From the NCBI RefSeq assembly GCF_901472535.1, contig NZ_LR590470.1, positions 1,736,001 through 1,800,000 on the forward strand: a DNA stretch of 64,000 nt, given 5' to 3'. Below are positions 1-9,711 of the stretch, one piece after another. Within the stretch, counting starts at the first letter, position 1. Every line of letters begins with the position of its first letter. A program made the position numbers and the translations under genes. The notes beneath the pieces are model-generated. The model saw only the letters and a list, made by a program, of their open reading frames with translations, did not search any database and was not told the DNA's origin. This DNA is from Sphingobacterium daejeonense. GTDB taxonomy: Bacteria > Bacteroidota > Bacteroidia > Sphingobacteriales > Sphingobacteriaceae.

Positions 1-1
1 A

Positions 2-175
2 GAAATACAAATACAGTTGATGGATTTAATCTTAATAGAAGAATCTGTTGTCGGTTTTCCGACAAGATATAATAATTCTGATTTTGAAAATTCTGAAGTC
101 ATAGTCTATTTCATTTATATGCTCCTGAGCTTTATTGCTTCGGACAGGAATTGGCACCTTTTCAATCCTTATTGA
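2..175 (+). CDS. possible 3' end of an unidentified gene entering from the left edge
   Basis: The second forward frame is open from the left edge for 57 codons and ends with TGA at 173-175. The peptide is rich in Ile, Leu and Phe and ends DRNWHLFNPY. I recognise no family. It could be the tail of a plus-strand gene convergent with the minus-strand genes to its right, or a chance open frame in AT-rich DNA. Confidence 0.3.
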   Translation, partial: EIQIQLMDLILIEESVVGFPTRYNNSDFENSEVIVYFIYMLLSFIASDRNWHLFNPY

Positions 176-329
176 AGGTTGCCAGTGGGTCATTGAGCCA
201 GTCTCTCGCCACTTCTTTATAAATCAAGACCATCTTTTTTAGAGAGGTAATGATTAGTGTACCACTATCGAAGTACTCCGCAAATATAGGCTACGGAAAT
301 TAATTTTGCAATTTTTTTAGAAAAAAGAA

Positions 330-374
330 GACCTCAAATCTTGTTAGGCTATTCACTTACAATGATTTGAGGTC
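330..374 (-). terminator. Rho-independent terminator of the ligA-dapA side
   Basis: GACCTCAAATC (330-340) and GATTTGAGGTC (364-374) are perfect 11-bp inverted repeats with a 23-base loop. Read on the minus strand the stem is followed by a T-rich tract (CTTCTTTTTTC), so it ends transcription coming from the membrane protein gene at 406-837. The rest of 176-405 holds nothing else I can support. Confidence 0.75.
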
Positions 375-405
375 CCAAATATTTTGTTATTGTAATACCA
401 GTTTT

Positions 406-837
406 TTAAAAAGTGTTGTTCTTTGCATCATGCATTTGGATGATTTTGTCCACTACATAACGCGTGTTTCCACGCCAAGGTAACACACCATGGTATTCTT
501 TATAATGAAGATCAAAAGCCTTACCACTATTTAACTCCAATACTTTAAATACAGAATCGCTCTCGATAGAAAATTCAAATTCATTGGAGGAGATTCCAGT
601 CCCCGTATTTTGACTGCGGATACCTTCCTGAATCAATTTTCCTTCATAGGTCTTAAAGACATTTCCCTTTTTTACTGCATAATTTAAAGTTCCCGATTTA
701 ACTCCTTCGCCAAAAACAAAGTAGTACTTGAAATAAACAAATACTGCGAATGCCAAGAAGATAATGAGTAGAAACCAGCTGATGAACTTTTTGAAGCCTG
801 AACCCCTTTTGCTGGGTTGTTGGGTAGTTGTTTCCAT
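406..837 (-). CDS. conserved membrane-anchored protein of unknown function
   Basis: A 143-residue protein. About 16 polar N-terminal residues (with KRGSGFKK) precede one strongly hydrophobic helix at about 18-42, so the remaining about 100 residues probably lie in the periplasm, anchored by a signal-anchor. I recognise no catalytic motif; small proteins of this look occur next to dapA in Bacteroidota. It lies 93 bases downstream of dapA on the same strand and is followed by the terminator at 330-374, so it is probably the last gene of a ligA-dapA transcript. No function can be given. Confidence 0.7.
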   Translation of the reverse strand: METTTQQPSKRGSGFKKFISWFLLIIFLAFAVFVYFKYYFVFGEGVKSGTLNYAVKKGNVFKTYEGKLIQEGIRSQNTGTGISSNEFEFSIESDSVFKVLELNSGKAFDLHYKEYHGVLPWRGNTRYVVDKIIQMHDAKNNTF

Positions 838-930
838 TATTTTGTTAATTCAGTTTTTCTATAGATACAATTAAGAATACCTAAAAATAAGAAAGGTTGG
901 CCAAACTACATGACCAACCTATTAATTTTT

Positions 931-1809
931 TTATCCGAGTAGCTGCATCTCTGCATCTATTGCTTCTTTTGTTTTCGGACTGACCGGTACCAATGGTAAC
1001 CTCACATAGTCCTTTCCAATTCCTTTTTTCTCGAGAATATATTTCACTCCTGCAGGATTTCCTTCAATAAAACACAGGTCTATCATGTTTAATAATTCCA
1101 AATGAATAGCTCTAGCCTCATCAAAATTACCTTCACTACATAAATGTGCCAATGCAGAAACCTTTGTTGGATAGGCATTGCCTACCACAGAAATTATTCC
1201 TGCTGCTCCCATGGCCATCATAGGAAGTGTAACAGGATCATCTCCAGAGATTAAAAGAAAATCTTTTGGTTTATCTCTTAAGATTTCGCTGAATTGGGAA
1301 AAATTTCCCGAAGCCTCTTTTGTCGCTACTATGTTTTTGAAATCCTTAGCCAACCTGACCGTCGTAGCCGGGCTCATATTACTTCCTGTCCTGCCAGGCA
1401 CATTATAAAGAATAATCGGAAGTTTCGAAACCTCAGCAATAGCCTTATAATGTTGATAGATTCCCTCTTGCGTTGGTTTGTTATAATAAGGTGAAACTGA
1501 TAAAATAGCAATGTAATCCAATACCTTAAAATTCTTGATTTGTTCAACTATTTCAAAAGTATTGTTGCCACCGATTCCAGCTACCAATGGGATACGCTTA
1601 TTGACATGCTTAGAAGTAAATTCCCACACCTTCTTTCGTTCATCAGGATTCAATGTTGCAGTTTCACCTGTTGTGCCCAATGAAACCAAATAATCAATTC
1701 CTCCCTCGATTTGATAATCAATCAAATTTCCTAAAGTGTCGTAATCTACTGTGCCGTCCGCATGGAATGGAGTAACTAATGCAACTCCCGCACCTTGAAG
1801 CTCGTTCAT
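931..1809 (-). CDS. dapA: 4-hydroxy-tetrahydrodipicolinate synthase
   Basis: Condenses pyruvate with aspartate semialdehyde, the first committed step of the diaminopimelate/lysine pathway, in the cytoplasm. At 292 residues it has normal family length. The family's pyruvate-binding GTTGET motif is at residues 45-50, the catalytic Tyr135 and Arg140 are in YNVPGRTG, and the Schiff-base Lys164 is in VATKEASGN, so all active-site residues are present. The start codon gives MNELQGAGVALVTPF, the usual N-terminus. It lies 25 bases downstream of ligA on the same strand and is probably co-transcribed with it. Other members of the aldolase family (NanA, KDG aldolase) look similar, but the intact motif set and housekeeping context favour DapA. 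Confidence 0.95.
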   Translation of the reverse strand: MNELQGAGVALVTPFHADGTVDYDTLGNLIDYQIEGGIDYLVSLGTTGETATLNPDERKKVWEFTSKHVNKRIPLVAGIGGNNTFEIVEQIKNFKVLDYIAILSVSPYYNKPTQEGIYQHYKAIAEVSKLPIILYNVPGRTGSNMSPATTVRLAKDFKNIVATKEASGNFSQFSEILRDKPKDFLLISGDDPVTLPMMAMGAAGIISVVGNAYPTKVSALAHLCSEGNFDEARAIHLELLNMIDLCFIEGNPAGVKYILEKKGIGKDYVRLPLVPVSPKTKEAIDAEMQLLG

Positions 1810-1834
1810 CGTTTGTATATATTATTTTTAATTT

Positions 1835-3892
<2,058 letters not shown>

Positions 3893-3976
3893 TTAAAATC
3901 ACTAATTAAAAAATTGCTCAAAGTGTTGCAAAACAATGCAGATTAACAAAAGAAAGATAATTCAGATGATCTATCT

Positions 3977-5009
3977 TTAATGAAAATTATTGTCATGAAG
4001 CTGCGAGAATTTATGGATTTTATTCACGTAATAATCCCATATTATTGATTTCTTGTATCTTCCTTTTTTGTTTTCCTTTTGGCTGTATTTTTTTCTTTTT
4101 CTTGCGGTTTTGAAAAAATTCTTGAAGAAATATTGGTGACCTCTACTTACTGCCCAAGCATCTGCTGATTTTCCGTCAAATAAAAATTTGATCAAAGCAA
4201 ATAAATCCCACCACAATCTGCAAGCAATAATCCATACAGCCATCATAAAAGAATGGTTTTTTTGGATCATCACTAAATTGTTCCTGAAATTGAGATATGT
4301 TTTTGTGGGGGTTGCTTGTTTTCAAAGTACCACCACCAACATGGAATACTAATGAGTTTGGACAGTAACCAACTTTATAACCCATTTTTTTTAGTCTCCA
4401 ACAGAGGTCAATTTCTTCAAAATGGGCGAAGAAATCTGCATCAAACCCTTCAGCCTCTTTCCATGCATTTGACTTAATGAATAATGCTGCACCTGTTGCC
4501 CAAAATACTTCTCGAGCATCGTTGTACTGACCATGATCTTTTTCTACCTTATCCAAGATCCTTCCCCTACAGAATGGGAAACCAAAATAGTCTATGTATC
4601 CACCCGCTGCACCAGCATGCTCAAATTCACCCTTATTATGATAAGACTGAATTTTTGGCTGACAAGCGACTAATAATGGATCTGCCTCCATTTGCTGTAT
4701 TACAGGTTCAATCCAGCCCTCAGTAACTTCCACATCGGAGTTAAGCAAGATGTAATAATCGGCTTCAACACGTTTTAAGATTTCATTGTAACCACCAGCA
4801 AAACCTAGATTCTCTGTGTTTTTGATTATCTTGAACATTGGGAAATTCTCTTCTACATAGGAAATAGAATCATCTGTAGAACCATTGTCACCAATGATAA
4901 ATTCAATATTTGGGTATGTGCTATTAAATACCGAAGGAAGGAATTTCTCCAAGAAATACTTCCCGTTCCAATTTAATATGACAACTGCAACTTTCGGGTA
5001 ATTTGACAT
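3977..5009 (-). CDS. glycosyltransferase family 2 (one frameshift)
   Basis: A GT-A fold transferase adding a sugar from an activated donor to a cell-surface glycan or lipid. The N-terminal part (VAVVILNWNGKYFLEKFL, GDNGSTDDSI, LLNSDVEV, then WATGAALFIKSNAW and FDADFFAHFEEIDLCWR) has the NDP-sugar and acceptor motifs of the rhamnosyltransferase-like branch. After NPHK the frame breaks. Removing one A from the five-A run (T5 on the plus strand at 4300-4304) gives NPHKTYLNFRNN and joins the C-terminal part that starts near 4273, with its hydrophobic segment and a basic tail; the full product is about 343 residues. Its ATG directly follows the stop of the acyltransferase gene, so they are co-transcribed. 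The break is probably a homopolymer error. Confidence 0.85.
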
Positions 5010-5876
5010 TTAATTTCTTCTTTTACGCTTCCATCTACGATGAGACCATAGCCAATAGGCTGGTTCTTCTTTTATAATACGTTCTGTAAAACGATTATGA
5101 ATATGCGTGATCTCATGTTCTGGGTATTCATCTGGATTTACGACCAAGGTCGTAAACTTGCATGAGTAATATCCTCTTTTTTCTTTTCTCCTGACCTCAC
5201 AGAAAACTACCGGGAACTTCATTAACCGAGCAATTCTTTCAGTGCCGGTATAAACCAAAGTTTCTTGGTTCAAAAATTCCATAAAATAATCAGAATCCTG
5301 ATAGGTAGGTGTCTGGTCGGCTACAAACATACTAATATGTGGATGATTTTTCAATTTAATAATATGTCTGAGGATTTGTTTCATCGGTACCATCTCAGCT
5401 CCAAACCTTGATCGTATACCATTGTGGATATTGTTGAAAACTTTGTTGTTCAAAGGTTTATATATAATTAGTTCAGGTACATCCATCATCAAAGAAAGGC
5501 GATGGATTGAAAGTTCCCAATTGCCATAGTGAGAGGTTACACCAATAACACCTTTGCCTTTTTCTGTATACTGGTAAACCTCCTCTGGATTTAACAATTC
5601 AATTCTCTTAATTACTTCTTCAGGTTTAATACTTGCCATCTTGATCGACTCTACGATCAAATCGGGGAAATAACGATAGAATTTGTATGCAATATCTTTG
5701 ATTTCTTTCTCTGATTTCTCTGGGAAAGCATTCCGTAAGTTTTGTAAAACCACCTTTTTTCGGTACCCAAAAACGTAATAGATTAAGATGAAAAGGAAAT
5801 CAGAGAGGACATATAAGCACCAAAAGGGAAGGAGAGAAATTAAATACCATGTTCCGTAAATGAGTTTTTCCTTCAT
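5010..5876 (-). CDS. lysophospholipid/lipid A acyltransferase (LpxL/HtrB family)
   Basis: A membrane-bound acyltransferase that transfers a secondary acyl chain to a lipid A-type precursor or ornithine/phospholipid acceptor on the inner membrane. A hydrophobic segment near the N-terminus (LISLLPFWCLYVLSDFLFIL) is followed by the family signature HYGNWE, the HX4(D/E) catalytic pair, and a basic C-terminus ending in WLWSHRRWKRKRRN, typical of LpxL homologues. I place the start at MKEKLIYGTW (5876), because the in-frame ATG at 5909 adds 11 residues atypical of the family; both are possible. The stop abuts the start of the glycosyltransferase gene. The gene diverges from the WbqC gene. Confidence 0.88.
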   Translation of the reverse strand: MKEKLIYGTWYLISLLPFWCLYVLSDFLFILIYYVFGYRKKVVLQNLRNAFPEKSEKEIKDIAYKFYRYFPDLIVESIKMASIKPEEVIKRIELLNPEEVYQYTEKGKGVIGVTSHYGNWELSIHRLSLMMDVPELIIYKPLNNKVFNNIHNGIRSRFGAEMVPMKQILRHIIKLKNHPHISMFVADQTPTYQDSDYFMEFLNQETLVYTGTERIARLMKFPVVFCEVRRKEKRGYYSCKFTTLVVNPDEYPEHEITHIHNRFTERIIKEEPAYWLWSHRRWKRKRRN

Positions 5877-5916
5877 GCCAATTTTAAAGTACTTTATAAA
5901 TATCCCCAAATAAAGT

Positions 5917-5924
5917 TATTTTTG
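5917..5924 (+). promoter_or_regulatory. Bacteroidota -7 element of the WbqC gene
   Basis: TATTTTTG matches the Bacteroidota -7 consensus TAnnTTTG and lies 28 bases before the ATG at 5952. The -33 region is weak (TTTA 20 bases upstream). Confidence 0.45.
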
Positions 5925-5951
5925 CGGACAATTTGAAGGGAATATTAGTTT

Positions 5952-6563
5952 ATGACAGAAGGAATATTACTACCAGCGCTTTATTTACCAAATATCAGTT
6001 ATTTTCAGGCCATCAAAAATAGTGAAGGCCCGATTATTATTGAGCAATATGAGAATTTTCCAAAGCAAACATTTCGTACACGTACAGAGATTGCTACTGC
6101 AAATGGGATTTTAAACCTGATGGTTCCGATTGTTCATGGAAAAAAAATGAGAGTTCCAATGAAAGATGTTCAGATTAATTATGACCATCCTTGGCAAAGG
6201 CTCCATTGGTTAAGTATACAGACAGCATACAGAAGTTCTCCTTATTTTGAATACTATGAGGATGATTTCAAGATTTTTTATGATCGCGAGTATGATCTAT
6301 TATTGGATTATAATGTTGAACAATTAAAACTAATCTTGAAATTATTGAAATTAAATCGTGAGATCATATTTACCGAAAAATATACTTCGGAATCTCCAAA
6401 TGAGATTGATTATCGAACAGCAATCCATCCAAAAAAGCCTTCATTGATTGTGTCTCAGAAGCCATATTATCAATTATTTGAGGATAGTAATGGTTTTCAA
6501 GAAGATATCAGTATAATAGATTTATTGTTCAGTCAGGGACCCCAATCGAAAAACTTTTTCTAA
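5952..6563 (+). CDS. WbqC family protein
   Basis: A 203-residue protein matching the WbqC-like family, found near polysaccharide and lipid biosynthesis genes in many bacteria and of unsettled biochemical role. Family features are the opening LPALYLPNISYFQAI, the FRTRTEIATANG segment, LMVPIVHGKK, and the H-P-W-x-R-x-H-W segment (DHPWQRLHWLSIQTAYRSSP) followed by YFEYYEDDF. The frame is intact. It diverges from the LpxL-type acyltransferase and may belong to the same envelope function, but that is only context. Confidence 0.88.
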   Translation: MTEGILLPALYLPNISYFQAIKNSEGPIIIEQYENFPKQTFRTRTEIATANGILNLMVPIVHGKKMRVPMKDVQINYDHPWQRLHWLSIQTAYRSSPYFEYYEDDFKIFYDREYDLLLDYNVEQLKLILKLLKLNREIIFTEKYTSESPNEIDYRTAIHPKKPSLIVSQKPYYQLFEDSNGFQEDISIIDLLFSQGPQSKNFF

Positions 6564-6605
6564 GAAGTTTTTTGCTTTTATCCTGAAACTTTTTGTTTAA
6601 GTTTA

Positions 6606-7286
6606 ATGTTCTTAATTAAACCAAATGTTTTCATGATACAAATTGCATCTATCTGCGTTTGCTTATTAATTTCGTTTTCTGCCATGGCTCAATCCGGTGC
6701 AGATACTATTCATTACCGTAAAGTTTATTATTTCGGCGGTACTGGTCTTTCTTTTCCATTAGGAAAGACAAAAGATGTCTTGACGACCAAGCTCTTCACG
6801 GGGAGTATGGGATTGGATATTTCGTTGAAAAATCCAAAATATTATCTACAGCCCACATTGTACATGATGGCATTTGGTTATAATCAACTCCAAGACGATT
6901 CTGAATATAATCGTGTGTTGAAGAATGCCCGATCTACGATGTACATCCTGAGTTTAGCGGGAGGGATGCGCAGGCAATGGGAACGCTTAAACACCTATGC
7001 TTATTTAGGGCCTTCTGGTGCATTGAACATGGAACCAAGGGCAGAAGACAATGCTGCTGATGGAACTGTCAACTTGCATTATGAATACAGTATTTCTCCG
7101 GCTATTAAATTAGGAGTTGGTTCGGATTATAAGTTCAAGGGATTTTTCCTTGGCATGGAGGTCGGGTACATGCACAATTTCCGGAAAATGCAGGGAAATC
7201 CAGTCAATGTACTGTCGATAATGGTCGGCTTAAAATCGGATATCACTAAAATAAGTGATAAAGTCGTAGAAGTTATATCAAAATAA
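6606..7286 (+). CDS. outer-membrane beta-barrel protein (PorT-like)
   Basis: A 226-residue exported protein: hydrophobic signal peptide (IQIASICVCLLISFSAMA) with probable cleavage before QSGADT, then alternating amphipathic segments with many Tyr, Gly and Phe, and the element LSLAGGMRRQWERLNTYAYLG, as in small outer-membrane barrels. The start may be the ATG at 6606 or the one at 6633 (MIQIASIC), which gives a more normal signal peptide. It is 43 bases after the WbqC gene on the same strand. Ligand and role are unknown. The 189 bases after it hold the conserved hairpin element at 7416-7477. Confidence 0.7.
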   Translation: MFLIKPNVFMIQIASICVCLLISFSAMAQSGADTIHYRKVYYFGGTGLSFPLGKTKDVLTTKLFTGSMGLDISLKNPKYYLQPTLYMMAFGYNQLQDDSEYNRVLKNARSTMYILSLAGGMRRQWERLNTYAYLGPSGALNMEPRAEDNAADGTVNLHYEYSISPAIKLGVGSDYKFKGFFLGMEVGYMHNFRKMQGNPVNVLSIMVGLKSDITKISDKVVEVISK

Positions 7287-7415
7287 TTACAATATAAAAT
7301 ATTGATTTACAGGTAGTTTAATAAATTCCTTAAAATAAATTGTATTTTTTTTGAAAATAAATACAATATGCAGGAATATATGTCGTTATTACACTATCTA
7401 GATAAATAGAAAATA

Positions 7416-7477
7416 TTTAGGTTAATAATTGGTTTGGTAAAATACCTGGAGTTCTCCGCTCCGGGTATTTTTGTTTT
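7416..7477. repeat. dispersed terminator-like element, copy 1
   Basis: Hairpin AAAATACCTGGAG (7439-7451) / CTCCGGGTATTTT (7459-7471) with a 7-base loop and T-runs on both sides, preceded by 23 bases identical to those of the copy at 20382-20443 (from TTTAGGTTAATAATTGG onward). It ends at the stop codon of the SufR-like regulator, so on the minus strand it is that gene's terminator. Stem differences between the copies are complementary or G-U tolerated. Confidence 0.8.
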
Positions 7478-8096
7478 ATGGCTCTTTTATTTCGTAAACA
7501 CACCTTCTTCCTTTACTGAACAAATGTTCAGTACGTTTCACATTTCCGCCTAATAATTCATTAAATACTTGGAGCTCTACTTGGCAGAATTTTTGGCAAG
7601 CTGATGCAGCTTCACAAATTGGACAGTGATCCTCTATTAGTAAAAAACCACCTTCTACCTTCTCGTACCTGGCCATATATCCCTCTTGATCTCGAATCTG
7701 TGCTAATCTTTTGATCCTTCCCTCCAAGTCATTTTCTTCACCTAGCACATTTGAATATTTTGCCTTCAAATCTTCTGCACTGTAGGCCAAAACTGCATTC
7801 ATTCCTGAATCCCCAAAAACTGAACGTATGGTTTCAATTAATTTAATGGTTACTTCTTGATATTTTGCTGGAAATTTCGAATGCCCAGCTTTTGTTAAGG
7901 ACCAAATCTGTTGGGGACGACCACGACCTTTAACCTCTGTTGAAGATTCTACTAAGCCTTCGGCCGCCAACTTTAATAAATTAAATCGCGCTCCTTCAAC
8001 GGTAATCCCTAATTCTTTGGCTAAGGGTATAATGGCCATGGGACCATTTATTTTTATGATTTCTAGTGCGCGTTCATTTTCCTGTAACATATTCAC
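7476..8096 (-). CDS. Cys-rich winged-helix regulator, SufR/COG2345 type
   Basis: A 206-residue DNA-binding regulator. An N-terminal winged helix (AIIPLAKELGITVEGARFNL, then LVESSTEVKGRGRPQQIWSLT) is followed by a central helical part and a C-terminal cysteine cluster HCPICEAASACQKFC, plus one more Cys near the end (GRRCVYEI). In the SufR family such cysteines hold an iron-sulfur cluster that controls DNA binding, so a redox or iron sensor is the likely reading; spacing differs from cyanobacterial SufR and the cluster is inferred. It diverges from the RND efflux operon with 374 bases between, so control of that pump is plausible. An alternative start two codons in (MLQENER) cannot be excluded. 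Confidence 0.82.
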   Translation of the reverse strand: MNMLQENERALEIIKINGPMAIIPLAKELGITVEGARFNLLKLAAEGLVESSTEVKGRGRPQQIWSLTKAGHSKFPAKYQEVTIKLIETIRSVFGDSGMNAVLAYSAEDLKAKYSNVLGEENDLEGRIKRLAQIRDQEGYMARYEKVEGGFLLIEDHCPICEAASACQKFCQVELQVFNELLGGNVKRTEHLFSKGRRCVYEIKEP

Positions 8097-8470
8097 ATTC
8101 CCACTTATAACTCACAAGATACAAAATATTAAAATTAACATAAAAAATATCCTTTTATATGCTGTGTTGTCATATAGTGTGTTTGTAAGGTACTGATATT
8201 CAGGTGTAAAATATCTATTTAACGAAATATAATTTAAATGTAATAAACTAAGTGATTATTTGGTTTAATATAATCTAAGAAATAGTTTTGGTTGAAGATT
8301 TAAGTTTTTTACTAACTCAACTAAAATGAAATTAACTGTAAAAGCCTTTGCACAAAAAGACAAATTGTCAACACAGGAGTATTCAAAACAATCTGGGATA
8401 CCCTGATTCTGGTTTGGAAAGATTTAAAATATTTAACGATTAAATTCAGTTTACAATTTATATAATCAAC
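8097..8470. other. divergent intergenic region between regulator and efflux operon
   Basis: 374 bases. I see no full TTTG-N19-TAnnTTTG promoter. A 26-codon open frame (8326-8406, MKLTVKAFAQKD...) lies in it with no convincing ribosome binding site and may be a leader peptide or chance. TTTAACGATTAAA at about 8432-8444 is a candidate regulator site 27 bases before the adaptor start. Confidence 0.4.
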
Positions 8471-9628
8471 ATGCAACCAATCATAATTAAGAAAATACAT
8501 TTCTTTTTAATTTTTCTGTCCATCATTCTAATTTCAGGATGTGTTGGAGAAGCAAAAGATATAGAGAATGATAATGAAGTAAAGGATGTAAATATCCTAA
8601 CCTTAAAATCTGAACAAGCTAATCAATACTATGATTATCCTGCTAGTATAAAAGGCCAACAAAACGTTGAAATTAGACCTAAAATAGATGGATTTATCGA
8701 GCAGATTTTGATCGATGAAGGTGCAAAGGTGAAAAAAGGTCAATTACTTTTCAAGATTAGCAATCCAATGTATGAACAAGAAGTGTTGTCAGCAAAAGCA
8801 TCCATTGAAAGGTTTCAAGCAGCAGTGAATACTGCGAGAATGAACTATAAAAAAACGGTTCCTTTGGTTGAAAAGGGAATCATCAGTGAATATGAACTTG
8901 AAGCCAAAGACCTTGATTTAAAAGGGAAACAAGCAGAATTAGAAGAGGCAAAAGCTAGATTGCGAAATGCTAAGGTGAATTTATCCTATACTTCAATTTT
9001 TAGTCCTTCAAATGGAATAATTGGGACTCTGCCTTTTAAGATAGGAAGCTTGGTCAGTAGCTCTAGCCCTGAGCCGTTGACGGTAGTATCGGATATTTCA
9101 AATGTTCATGTTTATTTTTCTATTTCAGAAAAGCAATACCTTGCTATGATCGAGGAGGGTAAAAATATTTCTTTAGAACAATCCATTGCTAAACTTCCTC
9201 AAGTTGAATTGATCCTTCAAAATGGGATGGTTTATCCTCAAAAAGGTAAAATTGAGACTTCTGGGGGCTTAATAAATTCGACAACTGGATCAATAAGCTT
9301 AAGGGCAGAATTCCCAAACGAAAATGGATTAATTCGAAGTGGCAGCAGTGCCACCATCAGACTGGAAAAGCCTATTTCTGACGCTATTTTAATTCCTGCT
9401 AAAGCAACTTTTGAAATGCAGGGTAATAAGTTTGCCATAATGCTTGATCAGGATAATAAAGCAAAAACTGTAGGGATAGAGGTATCTGATTTGCCGATCG
9501 GTGATTCCTTTGTAGTTGTTAAAGGATTAAAGCCTGGGGATCTTATTGTTACGGAAAATGTAGGATCTATCAAAGATGGAGATCTTCTCAAGCCTAAACA
9601 AAACGAGAAAATAGCAGAAATAAAATAA
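8471..9628 (+). CDS. RND efflux periplasmic adaptor lipoprotein (AcrA/MexA type)
   Basis: Membrane-fusion subunit linking the inner-membrane RND pump to the outer-membrane channel. The 385 residues begin with a lipoprotein signal (hydrophobic run ending in the lipobox ISGC, Cys24), so it is anchored by lipid to the inner membrane. A biotinyl-lipoyl half (VEIRPKIDGFIEQILIDEGA, KVKKGQLLFKI) is followed by a coiled-coil hairpin (about 100-165), the second lipoyl half (IFSPSNGIIGTLPFKIGSLV), and beta-barrel and membrane-proximal domains. It is the first gene of the three-gene pump operon, 83 bases before the transporter. The frame is intact. Confidence 0.93.
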   Translation: MQPIIIKKIHFFLIFLSIILISGCVGEAKDIENDNEVKDVNILTLKSEQANQYYDYPASIKGQQNVEIRPKIDGFIEQILIDEGAKVKKGQLLFKISNPMYEQEVLSAKASIERFQAAVNTARMNYKKTVPLVEKGIISEYELEAKDLDLKGKQAELEEAKARLRNAKVNLSYTSIFSPSNGIIGTLPFKIGSLVSSSSPEPLTVVSDISNVHVYFSISEKQYLAMIEEGKNISLEQSIAKLPQVELILQNGMVYPQKGKIETSGGLINSTTGSISLRAEFPNENGLIRSGSSATIRLEKPISDAILIPAKATFEMQGNKFAIMLDQDNKAKTVGIEVSDLPIGDSFVVVKGLKPGDLIVTENVGSIKDGDLLKPKQNEKIAEIK

Positions 9629-9711
9629 GATAAATTTTAATGATGGACCCTGAAATGCAGATAGCTTAAATAGTTGTCCTGGAATAACTATGTCCATAAA
9701 ATCAAGAAAAT

